A stretch of 21,874 nt of DNA from an uncultured Chloroflexota bacterium (lineage in GTDB: Bacteria > Chloroflexota > Dehalococcoidia > Lucifugimonadales > CAJWER01), in the NCBI GenBank assembly GCA_913030785.1, contig CAJWER010000018.1, positions 1 through 21,874 on the forward strand, written 5' to 3'. Below, in pieces: positions 13,137-21,152 of this stretch (its first letter is position 1; each line of letters begins with the position of its first letter). Under the pieces are notes generated by a model. It had not been told where the DNA came from. It did not search any database and was given only the letters and a program-made list of their open reading frames with translations. Made by a program: the position numbers and the translations under genes.

Positions 13137-13898
13137 ATGACCGACACGACAGAGCTTGAGGGCAAGGTAGCGATTGTGACCGGCGCGGGCCAGGGTATGG
13201 GCAAGCATGCGTCGATGCGACTCGCCTCCAGCGGCGCGCAGGTCGTCGTAAACGACGTCAATGCCGAGGCGGTTGAACAGACGGTCGCCGATATCAAGAA
13301 AGCCGGTGGAGTGGCGATAGCCTCGGCCGGCAGCGTGACGTCTAAGGCCGATGTCGACCGCATGGTCCTGACCGCGACGGACACGTATGGGGGCGTGAAT
13401 ATCCTGGTCAACAGTGCCGGGATTCTGCGCTCGACGCACATGATCGACATTGAGGAAGACGAGTGGGACCTGGTGATCGAAGTCAACCTCAAGGGCACCT
13501 ACCTGTGCGCCCGAGCGGTGTTGCCCGCGATGCGGAAGGCGAACTGGGGTCGCATCGTTAATTTCTCCTCCACCGCCGGTCGAAAGTACAGCACCCTCGG
13601 CGGCCCTCACTACTCGGCGTCGAAGGCCGGCGTGCTGGGCCTCACCAGGCACCTGGCCATGGAGGAAGCGGCCAACGGCATCACGGTTAACGCGGTGTGT
13701 CCGGGGCTGGTAAACACCGAGATGGTGCAAAACAGTGTCAGCCCCGAGCGCGTCAAGGAGTTCACCGACAGCTTCCCCATCCCTCGCATCGGCGAGCCAT
13801 GGGAGGTGTCGGAGCTCGTGGCATTTATCGCGTCGGACCGGGCTGCATACATGACCGGTGTTTCGTTCGACATCAATGGCGGCGACCTGATGATGTAG
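13137..13898 (+). CDS. Short-chain dehydrogenase/reductase (FabG-like, classical SDR)
   Basis: 253 residues, normal for a classical SDR. The cofactor motif is TGAGQGMG (15-22). NSAG (92-95) stands in the place of NNAG, S145 is in NFSSTAG, and the catalytic pair is Y159-x3-K163 (HYSASKAG). The C-terminal part PGLVNTEM and INGGDLMM is also standard. D40 at the end of strand beta-2 (VVVND) suggests NAD(H) preference. The ATG at 13137 is preferred over the upstream in-frame ATG 13065 because AAAGGA (13124-13129) is well placed and the protein then starts just before LEGKVAIVTG. Substrate is unknown: the general label 3-oxoacyl-ACP reductase would be a default, not evidence. It is 23 nt upstream of the SelA-like gene, so the two are probably co-translated. 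Confidence 0.88.
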   Translation: MTDTTELEGKVAIVTGAGQGMGKHASMRLASSGAQVVVNDVNAEAVEQTVADIKKAGGVAIASAGSVTSKADVDRMVLTATDTYGGVNILVNSAGILRSTHMIDIEEDEWDLVIEVNLKGTYLCARAVLPAMRKANWGRIVNFSSTAGRKYSTLGGPHYSASKAGVLGLTRHLAMEEAANGITVNAVCPGLVNTEMVQNSVSPERVKEFTDSFPIPRIGEPWEVSELVAFIASDRAAYMTGVSFDINGGDLMM

Positions 13899-13921
13899 CG
13901 GTCCAGTTTCAGGAGGACCTG

Positions 13922-15058
13922 ATGACAACGACCGGCAAAGGTAGTGTCTACGCGAAGCTGGGGGTCCGCCCCATCATAAACGCACAGGGCAATCGCACCG
14001 TTATGGGCGGCTCTGCGCCGACGCCAGAGGTGGCAAAGGCCATGGAGGACGCTGCCGACGTCTACGTGGAGATGGAGGAGTTGCTGGAGAGGTCCGGCGA
14101 GTTCATCGCAGAGCTGCTGGGCGTCGAGGCGGCCTATGTAACCTCCGGATGCTCCGCAGCACTGACCCTGAGTACCGCCGCCTGCATGACGGGGCGCGAC
14201 ACTGACCTGATATCGCGGCTGCCCAACACAACCGGCATGAAGAACGAGGTGGTTCTGCAGAAGGCGCAGCAGTACACCTACGACCGCAGCTTCACCATTC
14301 CCGGGGCCACATTGGTACGTCCCGGCGACGAGGACGGGTGCACGCGTGAGCAACTCGAAGCCGCCATCGGGCCACAGACCGCAGCCGTCGCGTATCTGAT
14401 CAGTGCAAACGAGTCGGACTCGATCGTCCACTTGGAGGATGTGGTCGCGACGGCCCACGCTCGCGGCATACCGGTCATCGCCGACGCTGCCGCGCGCATC
14501 TATCCACTGGACTACTTCCGTGGCAACGCCCAGTCCGCCGATCTGGTGTGTTTCGGCGCTAAGTACATAGGCGCGCCACAATCGGCGGGTTTCGTTTGCG
14601 GGAAAAAAGACCTGATCGATGCCGTGGTCGACCAGGGGTTCATCGGGTTCCAGACAGGAGGCGGGCATGCCTTCGGTCGACCGATGAAGCTGGACAAGCA
14701 GGAGATCGTCGGTGTTGTCACGGCGATCGAGCAGTGGTTCACCATGAACCACGAGGACCGGCTGATAGGCTACGAAGAGCGACTGTCCGTCATCAAGGAC
14801 GAGCTCAAGGGCGTGGCCGGTGTTGAGTCGGAGCTGGAGCAGGTTGACCAGTACTACGTCACGAGCCTTGGGGTAACAATAGACACAGAAACGGTGGGCA
14901 AGACCGCCCAGGACGTTGCGGACGAACTGGACGCCGGAAGCCCCCGGATCTGGGTAACGGTGGCTGGCGATGACACGATTTCGGTGAACACACATACCCT
15001 CAACGAGGGCGAGGAATTTCTAGTAGCCGAGCGCCTGAAGACGGCTCTCGGTGGCTGA
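13922..15058 (+). CDS. SelA-like / DgaE-like PLP-dependent enzyme
   Basis: 378 residues of fold-type I PLP enzyme related to L-seryl-tRNA(Sec) selenium transferase and D-glucosaminate-6-phosphate ammonia-lyase. Visible marks: YAKLGVRPIINAQGNRTVMGGS (10-31), the family start 'x-x-x-G-V-x-x-x-I-N-A-x-G'; YVTSGCSAALTLSTAACMTG (72-91); PLP aspartate in VIADAAARIYP (D188); and Schiff-base lysine K214 in DLVCFGAKYIGAPQSAGFVCG. SelA would need a selenocysteine system, for which nothing is seen, so an ammonia-lyase, racemase or aldolase-type reaction on a small hydroxy-amino acid is more likely. AGGAGG (13911-13916) lies 5 nt before the ATG, making this start firm over the longer frame. It follows the SDR closely, suggesting a shared pathway. 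Confidence 0.8.
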   Translation: MTTTGKGSVYAKLGVRPIINAQGNRTVMGGSAPTPEVAKAMEDAADVYVEMEELLERSGEFIAELLGVEAAYVTSGCSAALTLSTAACMTGRDTDLISRLPNTTGMKNEVVLQKAQQYTYDRSFTIPGATLVRPGDEDGCTREQLEAAIGPQTAAVAYLISANESDSIVHLEDVVATAHARGIPVIADAAARIYPLDYFRGNAQSADLVCFGAKYIGAPQSAGFVCGKKDLIDAVVDQGFIGFQTGGGHAFGRPMKLDKQEIVGVVTAIEQWFTMNHEDRLIGYEERLSVIKDELKGVAGVESELEQVDQYYVTSLGVTIDTETVGKTAQDVADELDAGSPRIWVTVAGDDTISVNTHTLNEGEEFLVAERLKTALGG

Positions 15059-15104
15059 CGGCCCACAGCAGACCATATTCGCGGTTGCTGGGGTGAGCAG
15101 AAGG

Positions 15105-15146
15105 GCTAAGCCCCTTTGCCGGGTGTGTGAGGGTGCCCCTCACAAG
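15105..15146 (+). repeat. Double-hairpin intergenic repeat, copy 1 (plus orientation), probable terminator
   Basis: The GTGAGGG-TGC-CCCTCAC hairpin (15127-15143) is identical, 17 of 17, to the minus-strand sequence of 19264-19248. The preceding GGGCTAAGCCCCTTTG segment also matches the unit there, giving about 40 nt of clear similarity. It lies after the SelA-like stop and is followed by a moderately T-rich stretch (AAGTATATTTG). It is therefore a dispersed repeat that probably also ends transcription of the SelA-like gene. Confidence 0.65.
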
Positions 15147-15161
15147 TATATTTGCAAATTT

Positions 15162-15213
15162 CCCCCTTCTCTCTGGAAGGGGGTGACGGGAGATCACTGG
15201 CAGTGGTCTCCCG
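15162..15213 (+). other. Two strong hairpins in the hemL upstream region
   Basis: CCCCCTTC-TCTCTG-GAAGGGGG (15162-15183) is a perfect 8-bp stem. It is followed at once by CGGGAGATCACT-GGC-AGTGGTCTCCCG (15187-15213), a 12-bp stem with a single T/G wobble. Both lie between the SelA-like gene and hemL, upstream of the hemL ribosome binding site. They could be termination hairpins or structured leader RNA. No clear promoter was found between them and hemL. Confidence 0.5.
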
Positions 15214-15252
15214 AATTTCTCCCATGACCAATAAATACAGAGGTGAGAGACC

Positions 15253-16533
15253 TTGCGTCGAGAACGATCGGACGAGCTGTACGGGGTAGCCAGGGGACTG
15301 ATGCCGGGTGGCGTGAACAGCCCAGCAAGGTCGTGGACAGGGGTAGGCGGCTCACCGCTGTTCATATCCCGAGGCAAGGGATCGCGGATTTGGGACGCCG
15401 ACGACAACGGGTACATCGACTACGTATGTTCCTGGGGGCCGATGATACTGGGTCACACCCATCCAGAGGTGCTGGAGGCGGTAAAGGCAGCGGTGGACGC
15501 AGGGAGCAGCTTCGGCGCGCCCACAGAGGCGGAGAACAAGCTTGCCGGCCTGGTAGTGGACGCCTTCGACTCTATCGACCTGGTCAGGTTCGTCAGCTCT
15601 GGGACAGAGGCCGGAATGAGCGCGCTCAGACTGGCCCGCGCCTTCACTGGGCGCGACAAGATCGTGAAGTTCGGTGGCGGGTACCACGGCCACGCCGACT
15701 CCTTGCTCGTCAGCGCCGGGTCTGGCGCTCTGGCCCACGGGGTGCCTGACAGCGCCGGAGTCACCGCGTCACTCTCGGCCGACACACTAGTGGCCGTATA
15801 CAACGACCTTGGCTCGGTCGAGGCGCTATTCGATGCCGTCGGCGACGAGATCGCGTGCGTGATCGTGGAGCCGGTGGCCGCGAACATGGGCGTTGTGCTC
15901 CCGGCGCCCGGATTCCTGGAGGGATTACGGCGCATTACCGAAGACGCAGGTGCGCTGCTGATCTTCGACGAAGTAATCACAGGCTTCCGCCTAGCCTACG
16001 GTGGTGCCCAATCGCTCAACGGCGTCGTGCCGGACATCACGTGTCTGGGCAAGATCGTGGGCGGAGGAATGCCTGTCGGGGCGTACGGCGGACGCGCAGA
16101 GGTGATGGAGACGGTCTGTCCCCTGGGCCCGATGTACCAGGCCGGCACGCTCTCCGGAAATCCCGTGGCGATGGCAGCAGGTGCAAAGACCCTCGAACTG
16201 CTAGCGCAACCGGGTGTTTATGACCAGCTCGAATCTAGGACCGCACGGCTCGAACAGGGACTGCGGAAGATCTTCGAAGACTCCGGCACACCGCTAACCA
16301 TCAATCGCACCGGATCGATAATGACGCTGTTCTTCAACCCAGGACCGGTGGAGGGTTGGAGTGGGGTCGAGGCCTCCGACAAGGAGGCATTCGGGCGCTT
16401 CTTCCACGCAATGATCGAGGAAGGCGTGTACCTGCCACCATCGCCATTCGAGGCCCTATTCGTATCGACGGCCCACACCGAAGCAGACATTGACGCAACG
16501 GTGCAATCGGCCACGAAAGCGCTGGGGGGCTAG
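15253..16533 (+). CDS. hemL: Glutamate-1-semialdehyde 2,1-aminomutase
   Basis: 426 residues, typical length. HemL isomerises glutamate-1-semialdehyde to 5-aminolevulinate in the C5 route to tetrapyrroles. Motifs: GLMPGGVNSPARSW (15-28), RFVSSGTEAGMSALRLARAFTGRDKIVKF (112-140), GYHGHADSLLV, FDEVITGFR (238-246) with PLP-contacting D239, and the Schiff-base lysine K267 in DITCLGKIVGGGMPVGAYGG. The C-terminal GTLSGNPVAMAAG is also family-typical. The start is TTG at 15253 with GAGGTGAG (15240-15247) just upstream; no ATG lies nearby in frame. No other haem gene is in the window. Confidence 0.94.
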   Translation: MRRERSDELYGVARGLMPGGVNSPARSWTGVGGSPLFISRGKGSRIWDADDNGYIDYVCSWGPMILGHTHPEVLEAVKAAVDAGSSFGAPTEAENKLAGLVVDAFDSIDLVRFVSSGTEAGMSALRLARAFTGRDKIVKFGGGYHGHADSLLVSAGSGALAHGVPDSAGVTASLSADTLVAVYNDLGSVEALFDAVGDEIACVIVEPVAANMGVVLPAPGFLEGLRRITEDAGALLIFDEVITGFRLAYGGAQSLNGVVPDITCLGKIVGGGMPVGAYGGRAEVMETVCPLGPMYQAGTLSGNPVAMAAGAKTLELLAQPGVYDQLESRTARLEQGLRKIFEDSGTPLTINRTGSIMTLFFNPGPVEGWSGVEASDKEAFGRFFHAMIEEGVYLPPSPFEALFVSTAHTEADIDATVQSATKALGG

Positions 16534-16536
16534 GAG

Positions 16537-16560
16537 AGGGGCGTTCAGTTGAACGCCCCT
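16537..16560. repeat. RAYT-associated palindrome, copy A
   Basis: A 24-nt dyad with 11-bp arms around a GT centre; its core is GGGCGTTCAGTTGAACGCCC, followed by CTACG. It starts 4 nt after the hemL stop codon, so it may also terminate or stabilise hemL mRNA. The same 20-nt core returns at 17107-17126 beyond the transposase gene, in the same orientation. Confidence 0.85.
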
Positions 16561-16601
16561 ACGATATGTTCGTTCGTGGCGCGCCTGGTCCGCGGTAAGG
16601 G

Positions 16602-17090
16602 CTACAGCGGGTTCTGCTCAATGTACTCTCGTGTTCGCTCCAGCTCATCTTCGTCGCGGATCACGCGATCGTAGTAGTTTCGCTGCCAGCTGAAATCCGC
16701 AATTCCGCCCCTTCGACAGAGCGTCGTGACCGCCGCCTTGAAGGTCCTGATCACCGCCCCTAGACTATCGCGAGTTGGCGACATAGTCGAATACGGGTCT
16801 GCGGGGTTCCTTAGGGTCGTAGGGACGTTCAACTGAACGCCCGCCCCCGTAAACCAGACGATGCCGTGGATGTGGTCCGGCATGATTACCCAGGTGTCCA
16901 GGTCTACCCCCGAATGATGGCGCGGAATCTCCAGCCAGCATCGTTCGGCAATTGACCTGATCTCGGCGTGATCGAAGAGGGGTCGCCGGTCCATCGTGCA
17001 GATGGTCAGGAAGTAGGCACCTAGGCTGGCGTAGTCGAAGTCCTTCAGTCGATAGGACCGGCGCTCATGATTGTTGTCCGTGTGTCCCAA
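16602..17090 (-). CDS. REP-associated tyrosine transposase (RAYT, IS200/Y1-HUH family)
   Basis: 162 residues of the Y1 transposase fold. RRSYRLKDFDYASLGAYFLTICT (10-32) is the usual N-terminal start. The HUH motif is H73-I-H75 in VIMPDHIHGIVW, and the catalytic tyrosine is Y139 or Y140 in WQRNYYDRVIRDE. The ending EYIEQNPL is normal, so the gene looks complete. RAYTs are domesticated or host-beneficial relatives of IS200 transposases that recognise palindromic REP sequences as single-stranded hairpins. Here near-identical palindromes flank the gene (16537-16560 and 17107-17126). A third copy, inverted, lies inside the gene at 16818-16842, where it encodes part of GAGVQLNVPTTLRN in the variable loop after the HUH motif. 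Confidence 0.9.
   Translation of the reverse strand: MGHTDNNHERRSYRLKDFDYASLGAYFLTICTMDRRPLFDHAEIRSIAERCWLEIPRHHSGVDLDTWVIMPDHIHGIVWFTGAGVQLNVPTTLRNPADPYSTMSPTRDSLGAVIRTFKAAVTTLCRRGGIADFSWQRNYYDRVIRDEDELERTREYIEQNPL
16818..16842 (-). repeat. RAYT-associated palindrome, copy C, inside the transposase gene
   Basis: Read on the minus strand this is the palindrome core plus its CTACG tail, with only one difference over 25 nt from copy A (GAACGTCCC instead of GAACGCCCC). It lies in the RAYT coding sequence about one third of the way from the 3' end, in opposite orientation to the flanking copies, and keeps the reading frame open. Confidence 0.85.
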
Positions 17091-17106
17091 TGCCAGGCCT
17101 TCAAGA

Positions 17107-17126
17107 GGGCGTTCAGTTGAACGCCC
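17107..17126. repeat. RAYT-associated palindrome, copy B, abutting the rpe stop
   Basis: GGGCGTTCAGTTGAACGCCC with 9-bp arms around GT, followed by CCTACG-type tail sequence. The tail's CTA (17127-17129) is the complement of the rpe TAG stop codon, so the repeat forms the very end of rpe. Copy A and copy B are direct repeats enclosing the RAYT gene and share a further downstream match (CTACG then TGTTCG). Confidence 0.85.
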
Positions 17127-17793
17127 CTACGCTGTGTTCGCCGCTTCCCTGATACCAGTGATGGCTGCCGCAATGCCTGCGGGGTTGCCGTATACGGCTG
17201 AGCCTGCCACGAGGACTCGGGCTCCGGCTGCTGCAACGCTGCCGGCGGTCGCCGGGCCTATGCCGCCGTCCACCTCTAGTTCGGTCGCCAGGCCTGCATC
17301 ATCCAGCATTTTGCGGGCCCGCGCGATCTTGTCGACCGACGCCGGAATGAAGGGTTGCCCTCCGAAACCGGGGTTGACCGACATGACCAATAGCAGGTCC
17401 AGGTTTGGTAGGACCTCGGTGATTGTAGACAGGGGTGTCGCGGGGTTGAGGGCCACACCTGCTCGCATTCCGGCGTCCTTGATTTGTTGCACGACGCGAT
17501 GGAGGTGGGTTGCGGCCTCGGCATGCACCGTGAGCGAATCGGCGCCGGCCTCGGCTAGCTCATCGACGTAGCGTTCCGGCTCCTCGACCATCATGTGGAT
17601 GTCGAGGGTGATGTCGGTCCAACGACGTACCGCCTTGACCACCATCGGTCCAAAGGTCAGGGCCGGCACGAAGTGACCGTCCATGATGTCCATGTGGATG
17701 TAATCGGCCCCGCCCGCGGCGGCCTCTGCCACCTGCTCACCGAGCCGGCTGAAATCCGCTGAGAGTATCGACGGCGCGATTTTCACGGCTCGG

Positions 17794-17801
<8 letters not shown>
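17127..17801 (-). CDS. rpe: Ribulose-phosphate 3-epimerase
   Basis: 224 residues, TIM-barrel epimerase interconverting ribulose-5-phosphate and xylulose-5-phosphate in the pentose phosphate pathway. Motifs: IAPSILSADFSRL near the N terminus, YIHMDIMDGHFVP with the metal ligands H and D, LDIHMMVEEPERY, LLVMSVNPGFGGQPF, and the second catalytic aspartate in ELEVDGGIGPATA. The ATG at 17801 is chosen over the longer in-frame start because GGAG stands 7 nt upstream and the protein then begins MADRAVKIAPS, the family norm. It overlaps the end of argH by 8 nt, so its translation is coupled to argH although the pathways are unrelated. Confidence 0.94.
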
Positions 17802-19143
<1,342 letters not shown>

Positions 19144-19221
19144 TACGGGAACCTCGGGGAACTGGTTCGATCTACTGGCGAAGCGTGGATTGACCTGTGC
19201 GGCCAACCCGCCGGTCATCTT

Positions 19222-19264
19222 TTCAAAAAGAAAAAGAAAAATAAGGTGTGAGGGGCACCCTCAC
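19222..19264 (-). terminator. Rho-independent terminator directly upstream of argH
   Basis: On the minus strand GTGAGGG-TGC-CCCTCAC (19264-19248) forms a perfect 7-bp GC-rich stem with a 3-nt loop. After 3 bases it runs into a long T-rich tract (TTATTTTTCTTTTTCTTTTTG, about 19244-19223). This is a standard intrinsic terminator for minus-strand transcripts coming from argD-argG-maoC. It ends only a few bases before the first possible argH start, so argH needs readthrough or its own promoter. Confidence 0.75.
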
Positions 19265-19380
19265 GCTCCCGTCAAAGGGGCGATGCCCCTCTACACACCC
19301 CTCTTCTCGCTATATGTGTGAGGGGCTACCTGTGATACTCCTGCAAGGGGGGATGTCCCTTTGCACACCCCTGTTTCCGC
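19246..19380. repeat. Two tandem copies of a ~66-bp double-hairpin repeat
   Basis: Unit 1 (about 19246-19309) and unit 2 (about 19316-19380) align along their whole length. Each starts GTGTGAGGGGC, contains CAA(A)GGGG-x-x-ATG-x-CCCT and ends ACACCCCT-pyrimidine-rich. The outer hairpin of unit 1 doubles as the terminator before argH. A third copy, reversed, is at 15105-15146. Sequence divergence between units suggests an old duplication. They fill most of the 243-bp gap between argH and the MaoC gene, where no other gene is visible. Confidence 0.7.
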
Positions 19381-19386
19381 AGCATT

Positions 19387-19854
19387 CTAGGGCCGCTTCG
19401 GGACCAGGAATCGGCGGCGGAGGGTTACGACCTTGATGCCGTCCTGATTGAACGCTCGGCTCTCCATGTAAACGATGCCGCGGTCGGGACGAGAGCGAGA
19501 CTCGCGAGTCTCCAGTATCTCGGACTCGCCGTATATCGTATCGCCCTGGAAGACCGGCGCATCGTGGGTGATTTTTTCGTACTCAAGATTGGCGATTGCT
19601 TTCCCTGAGGTGTCCCGCACGCTCATGCCGACCAGCAGGCTGATCACGAGGGGCCCGACGACCAGGATCTGCCCGTGCTGGTGTTTGGCCATGTAGGCCT
19701 CATCGATGTGCAGCGGGCTGCTGTTCATTGTGATGAGCGAGAACAGATGGTTGTCGGCTTCGGTGACGGTCTTGCCGGGCCAGTGCTTGTAGATGTCGCC
19801 GGGCACGAAGTCCTCAAGATATCCGCCGAAGTTTTCCTTGCCGTCGTGGATCAT
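19387..19854 (-). CDS. MaoC-family (R)-hydratase / mesaconyl-CoA hydratase-like protein
   Basis: 155 residues with the hot-dog MaoC fold: YLEDFVPGDIYKHWPGKTVTEADNHLFSLITMNSSPLHIDEAYM (12-55), then VGPLVISLLVGMSV, NLEYEKITHDAPVFQGDTIYGESEILETRESRSRPDRGIVYM. The last stretch, with R-E-S-R-S-R-P-D-x-G-I-V, is typical of stand-alone MaoC proteins often named mesaconyl-CoA or beta-methylmalyl-CoA hydratase. The usual D-x-N-P-x-H catalytic motif reads N-S-S-P-L-H here, so the reaction is uncertain. It lies 29 nt after argG in the same direction, hence in the arginine transcription unit, without an obvious metabolic reason. Ribosome binding site is weak. Confidence 0.82.
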   Translation of the reverse strand: MIHDGKENFGGYLEDFVPGDIYKHWPGKTVTEADNHLFSLITMNSSPLHIDEAYMAKHQHGQILVVGPLVISLLVGMSVRDTSGKAIANLEYEKITHDAPVFQGDTIYGESEILETRESRSRPDRGIVYMESRAFNQDGIKVVTLRRRFLVPKRP

Positions 19855-19883
19855 TTAAGTATCACCATGTGTCTTTGCCGTTG

Positions 19884-21152
19884 CTACTCAGACCTGTCCA
19901 TATCAGGGACCTGGCGTGAACCGACGTTCTTGGCGGATATCCCCAGGACCTTTAGAAAGCCCTCCGCGTCGGCGTGGTCGTAAGAGCCAAGCGCCTCCAT
20001 GGAGGAATCGTCGGTGTAGAGAGAATGAGGCATGGCCTCAAGGGTGTCCTCAGCAGACTCGAAGAAGACCGTACCCCTGTAGACACGGACTGAAATCGTG
20101 CCGGTGGCCAAACGTGAGATGGGCTCAAGCGCCGCCAGGGCCGACGTCGTCGCCAGATCGTGCCAGTAGCCCTGGTATATTTGCGTGCTGATCGTCCGGG
20201 ATAGGTCATTCAGCAGGTCCCGTGAACGCCGGTCGAGTACGAACTGGAGCAGGAACTCGTAGCTCGCCCCCAGGAGTTCCATTCCCGGGGCCTCGTAGAT
20301 GCCACGGGACTTGACCCCCACAAAGCGGTTCTCTATAACATGAGTCCCGATCCCGACGGCATGTTTGCCGGCGGCGGCATTCGCTGCCTCGAATATCGCG
20401 ACCAGGCCCATTTCCTCGCCGTCGAGGGCCACGGGGACACCCTCCTCCCACCGCACAGTGATGGTTTGGGGTTGATCCGGGGCGTCCCAGGGCCAGACAC
20501 CCATGCCGGGCTCGAGGAAAAAGGGCGGCAGCGTGACGTCCTCGAGATCGCCGGCCTCGTGGGTAAGACCCAGGAAATTCGCGTCGGTCGAGTAGCGCGA
20601 CTCGCCGGTCGGCTTGATCGGGAGGGACTTGGCCGCGCAGTAGTCGAGCATCTGTTGGCGACCAGGGAACTCTGCGACGAACTCCGGGTCGCGCCACGGG
20701 GCATACACGGTCAATTCCGGATCCAACATGTTGGAGGTGAGCTGGAACCTCACCTGGTCGTTGCCCCTGCCGGTGGCCCCGTGAAACAGCACCCCGATGT
20801 CTCGATTATGAAGCTCCGCGAGAATAGCACTCACAGTGACAGGCCGGGCTATCCCAGTTGTATTCCAGTAGCCGCCCTCGTACCGAGCCTGGGACTGAAG
20901 AACCTTCAGTCCGGCCTGGGCTAGCGGCTCCCGGCCATCCAGCACTACTGCTGAGGCCGCGCCGCAACCCAGCATGCGGTCGACGACAGCGTCCAGATTC
21001 TCTTCGTCGGGCTGGCCCAGGTCCACCGTGAAGCCCTCCACAGTGAAGCCTTTGTCAGTGAGCCATCGTGCGATGGTGCAGCTATCCAGACCGCCGGATA
21101 CAGCACCGCCCACGACCGTTACGCCACTCTCCTGAAGTTCGCGCCAGTTCAC
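19884..21152 (-). CDS. argG: Argininosuccinate synthase
   Basis: 422 residues. ArgG joins citrulline and aspartate using ATP to give argininosuccinate. The N-type ATP-pyrophosphatase loop is GGAVSGGLDSC near residue 15, where S-G-G-L-D-T is more usual. Downstream are VDLGQPDEENLDAVV, GYWNTTGIARPVT, HGATGRGNDQVRF, GESRYSTDANFLGLTHEAGDLED and VIENRFVGVKSRGIYEAPGMELL, closest in style to the E. coli-type branch of ArgG. The start is GTG at 21152, overlapping the argD stop by 4 nt (GTGA), which indicates translational coupling. Confidence 0.93.
   Translation of the reverse strand: MNWRELQESGVTVVGGAVSGGLDSCTIARWLTDKGFTVEGFTVDLGQPDEENLDAVVDRMLGCGAASAVVLDGREPLAQAGLKVLQSQARYEGGYWNTTGIARPVTVSAILAELHNRDIGVLFHGATGRGNDQVRFQLTSNMLDPELTVYAPWRDPEFVAEFPGRQQMLDYCAAKSLPIKPTGESRYSTDANFLGLTHEAGDLEDVTLPPFFLEPGMGVWPWDAPDQPQTITVRWEEGVPVALDGEEMGLVAIFEAANAAAGKHAVGIGTHVIENRFVGVKSRGIYEAPGMELLGASYEFLLQFVLDRRSRDLLNDLSRTISTQIYQGYWHDLATTSALAALEPISRLATGTISVRVYRGTVFFESAEDTLEAMPHSLYTDDSSMEALGSYDHADAEGFLKVLGISAKNVGSRQVPDMDRSE

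Noticed and set aside
13610..14995. Long minus-strand open frame of 461 codons opposite the SDR and SelA-like genes
   Set aside because: It covers two clearly real genes on the other strand and shows no motifs; antisense shadow.
13922..15058. L-seryl-tRNA(Sec) selenium transferase (selA)
   Set aside because: No selB, selD or selenocysteine tRNA is seen in the window, and the protein is shorter than typical bacterial SelA; only family relationship is claimed.
19246..19380. CRISPR array
   Set aside because: Only two diverged units in direct contact, each a hairpin repeat without unique spacers.
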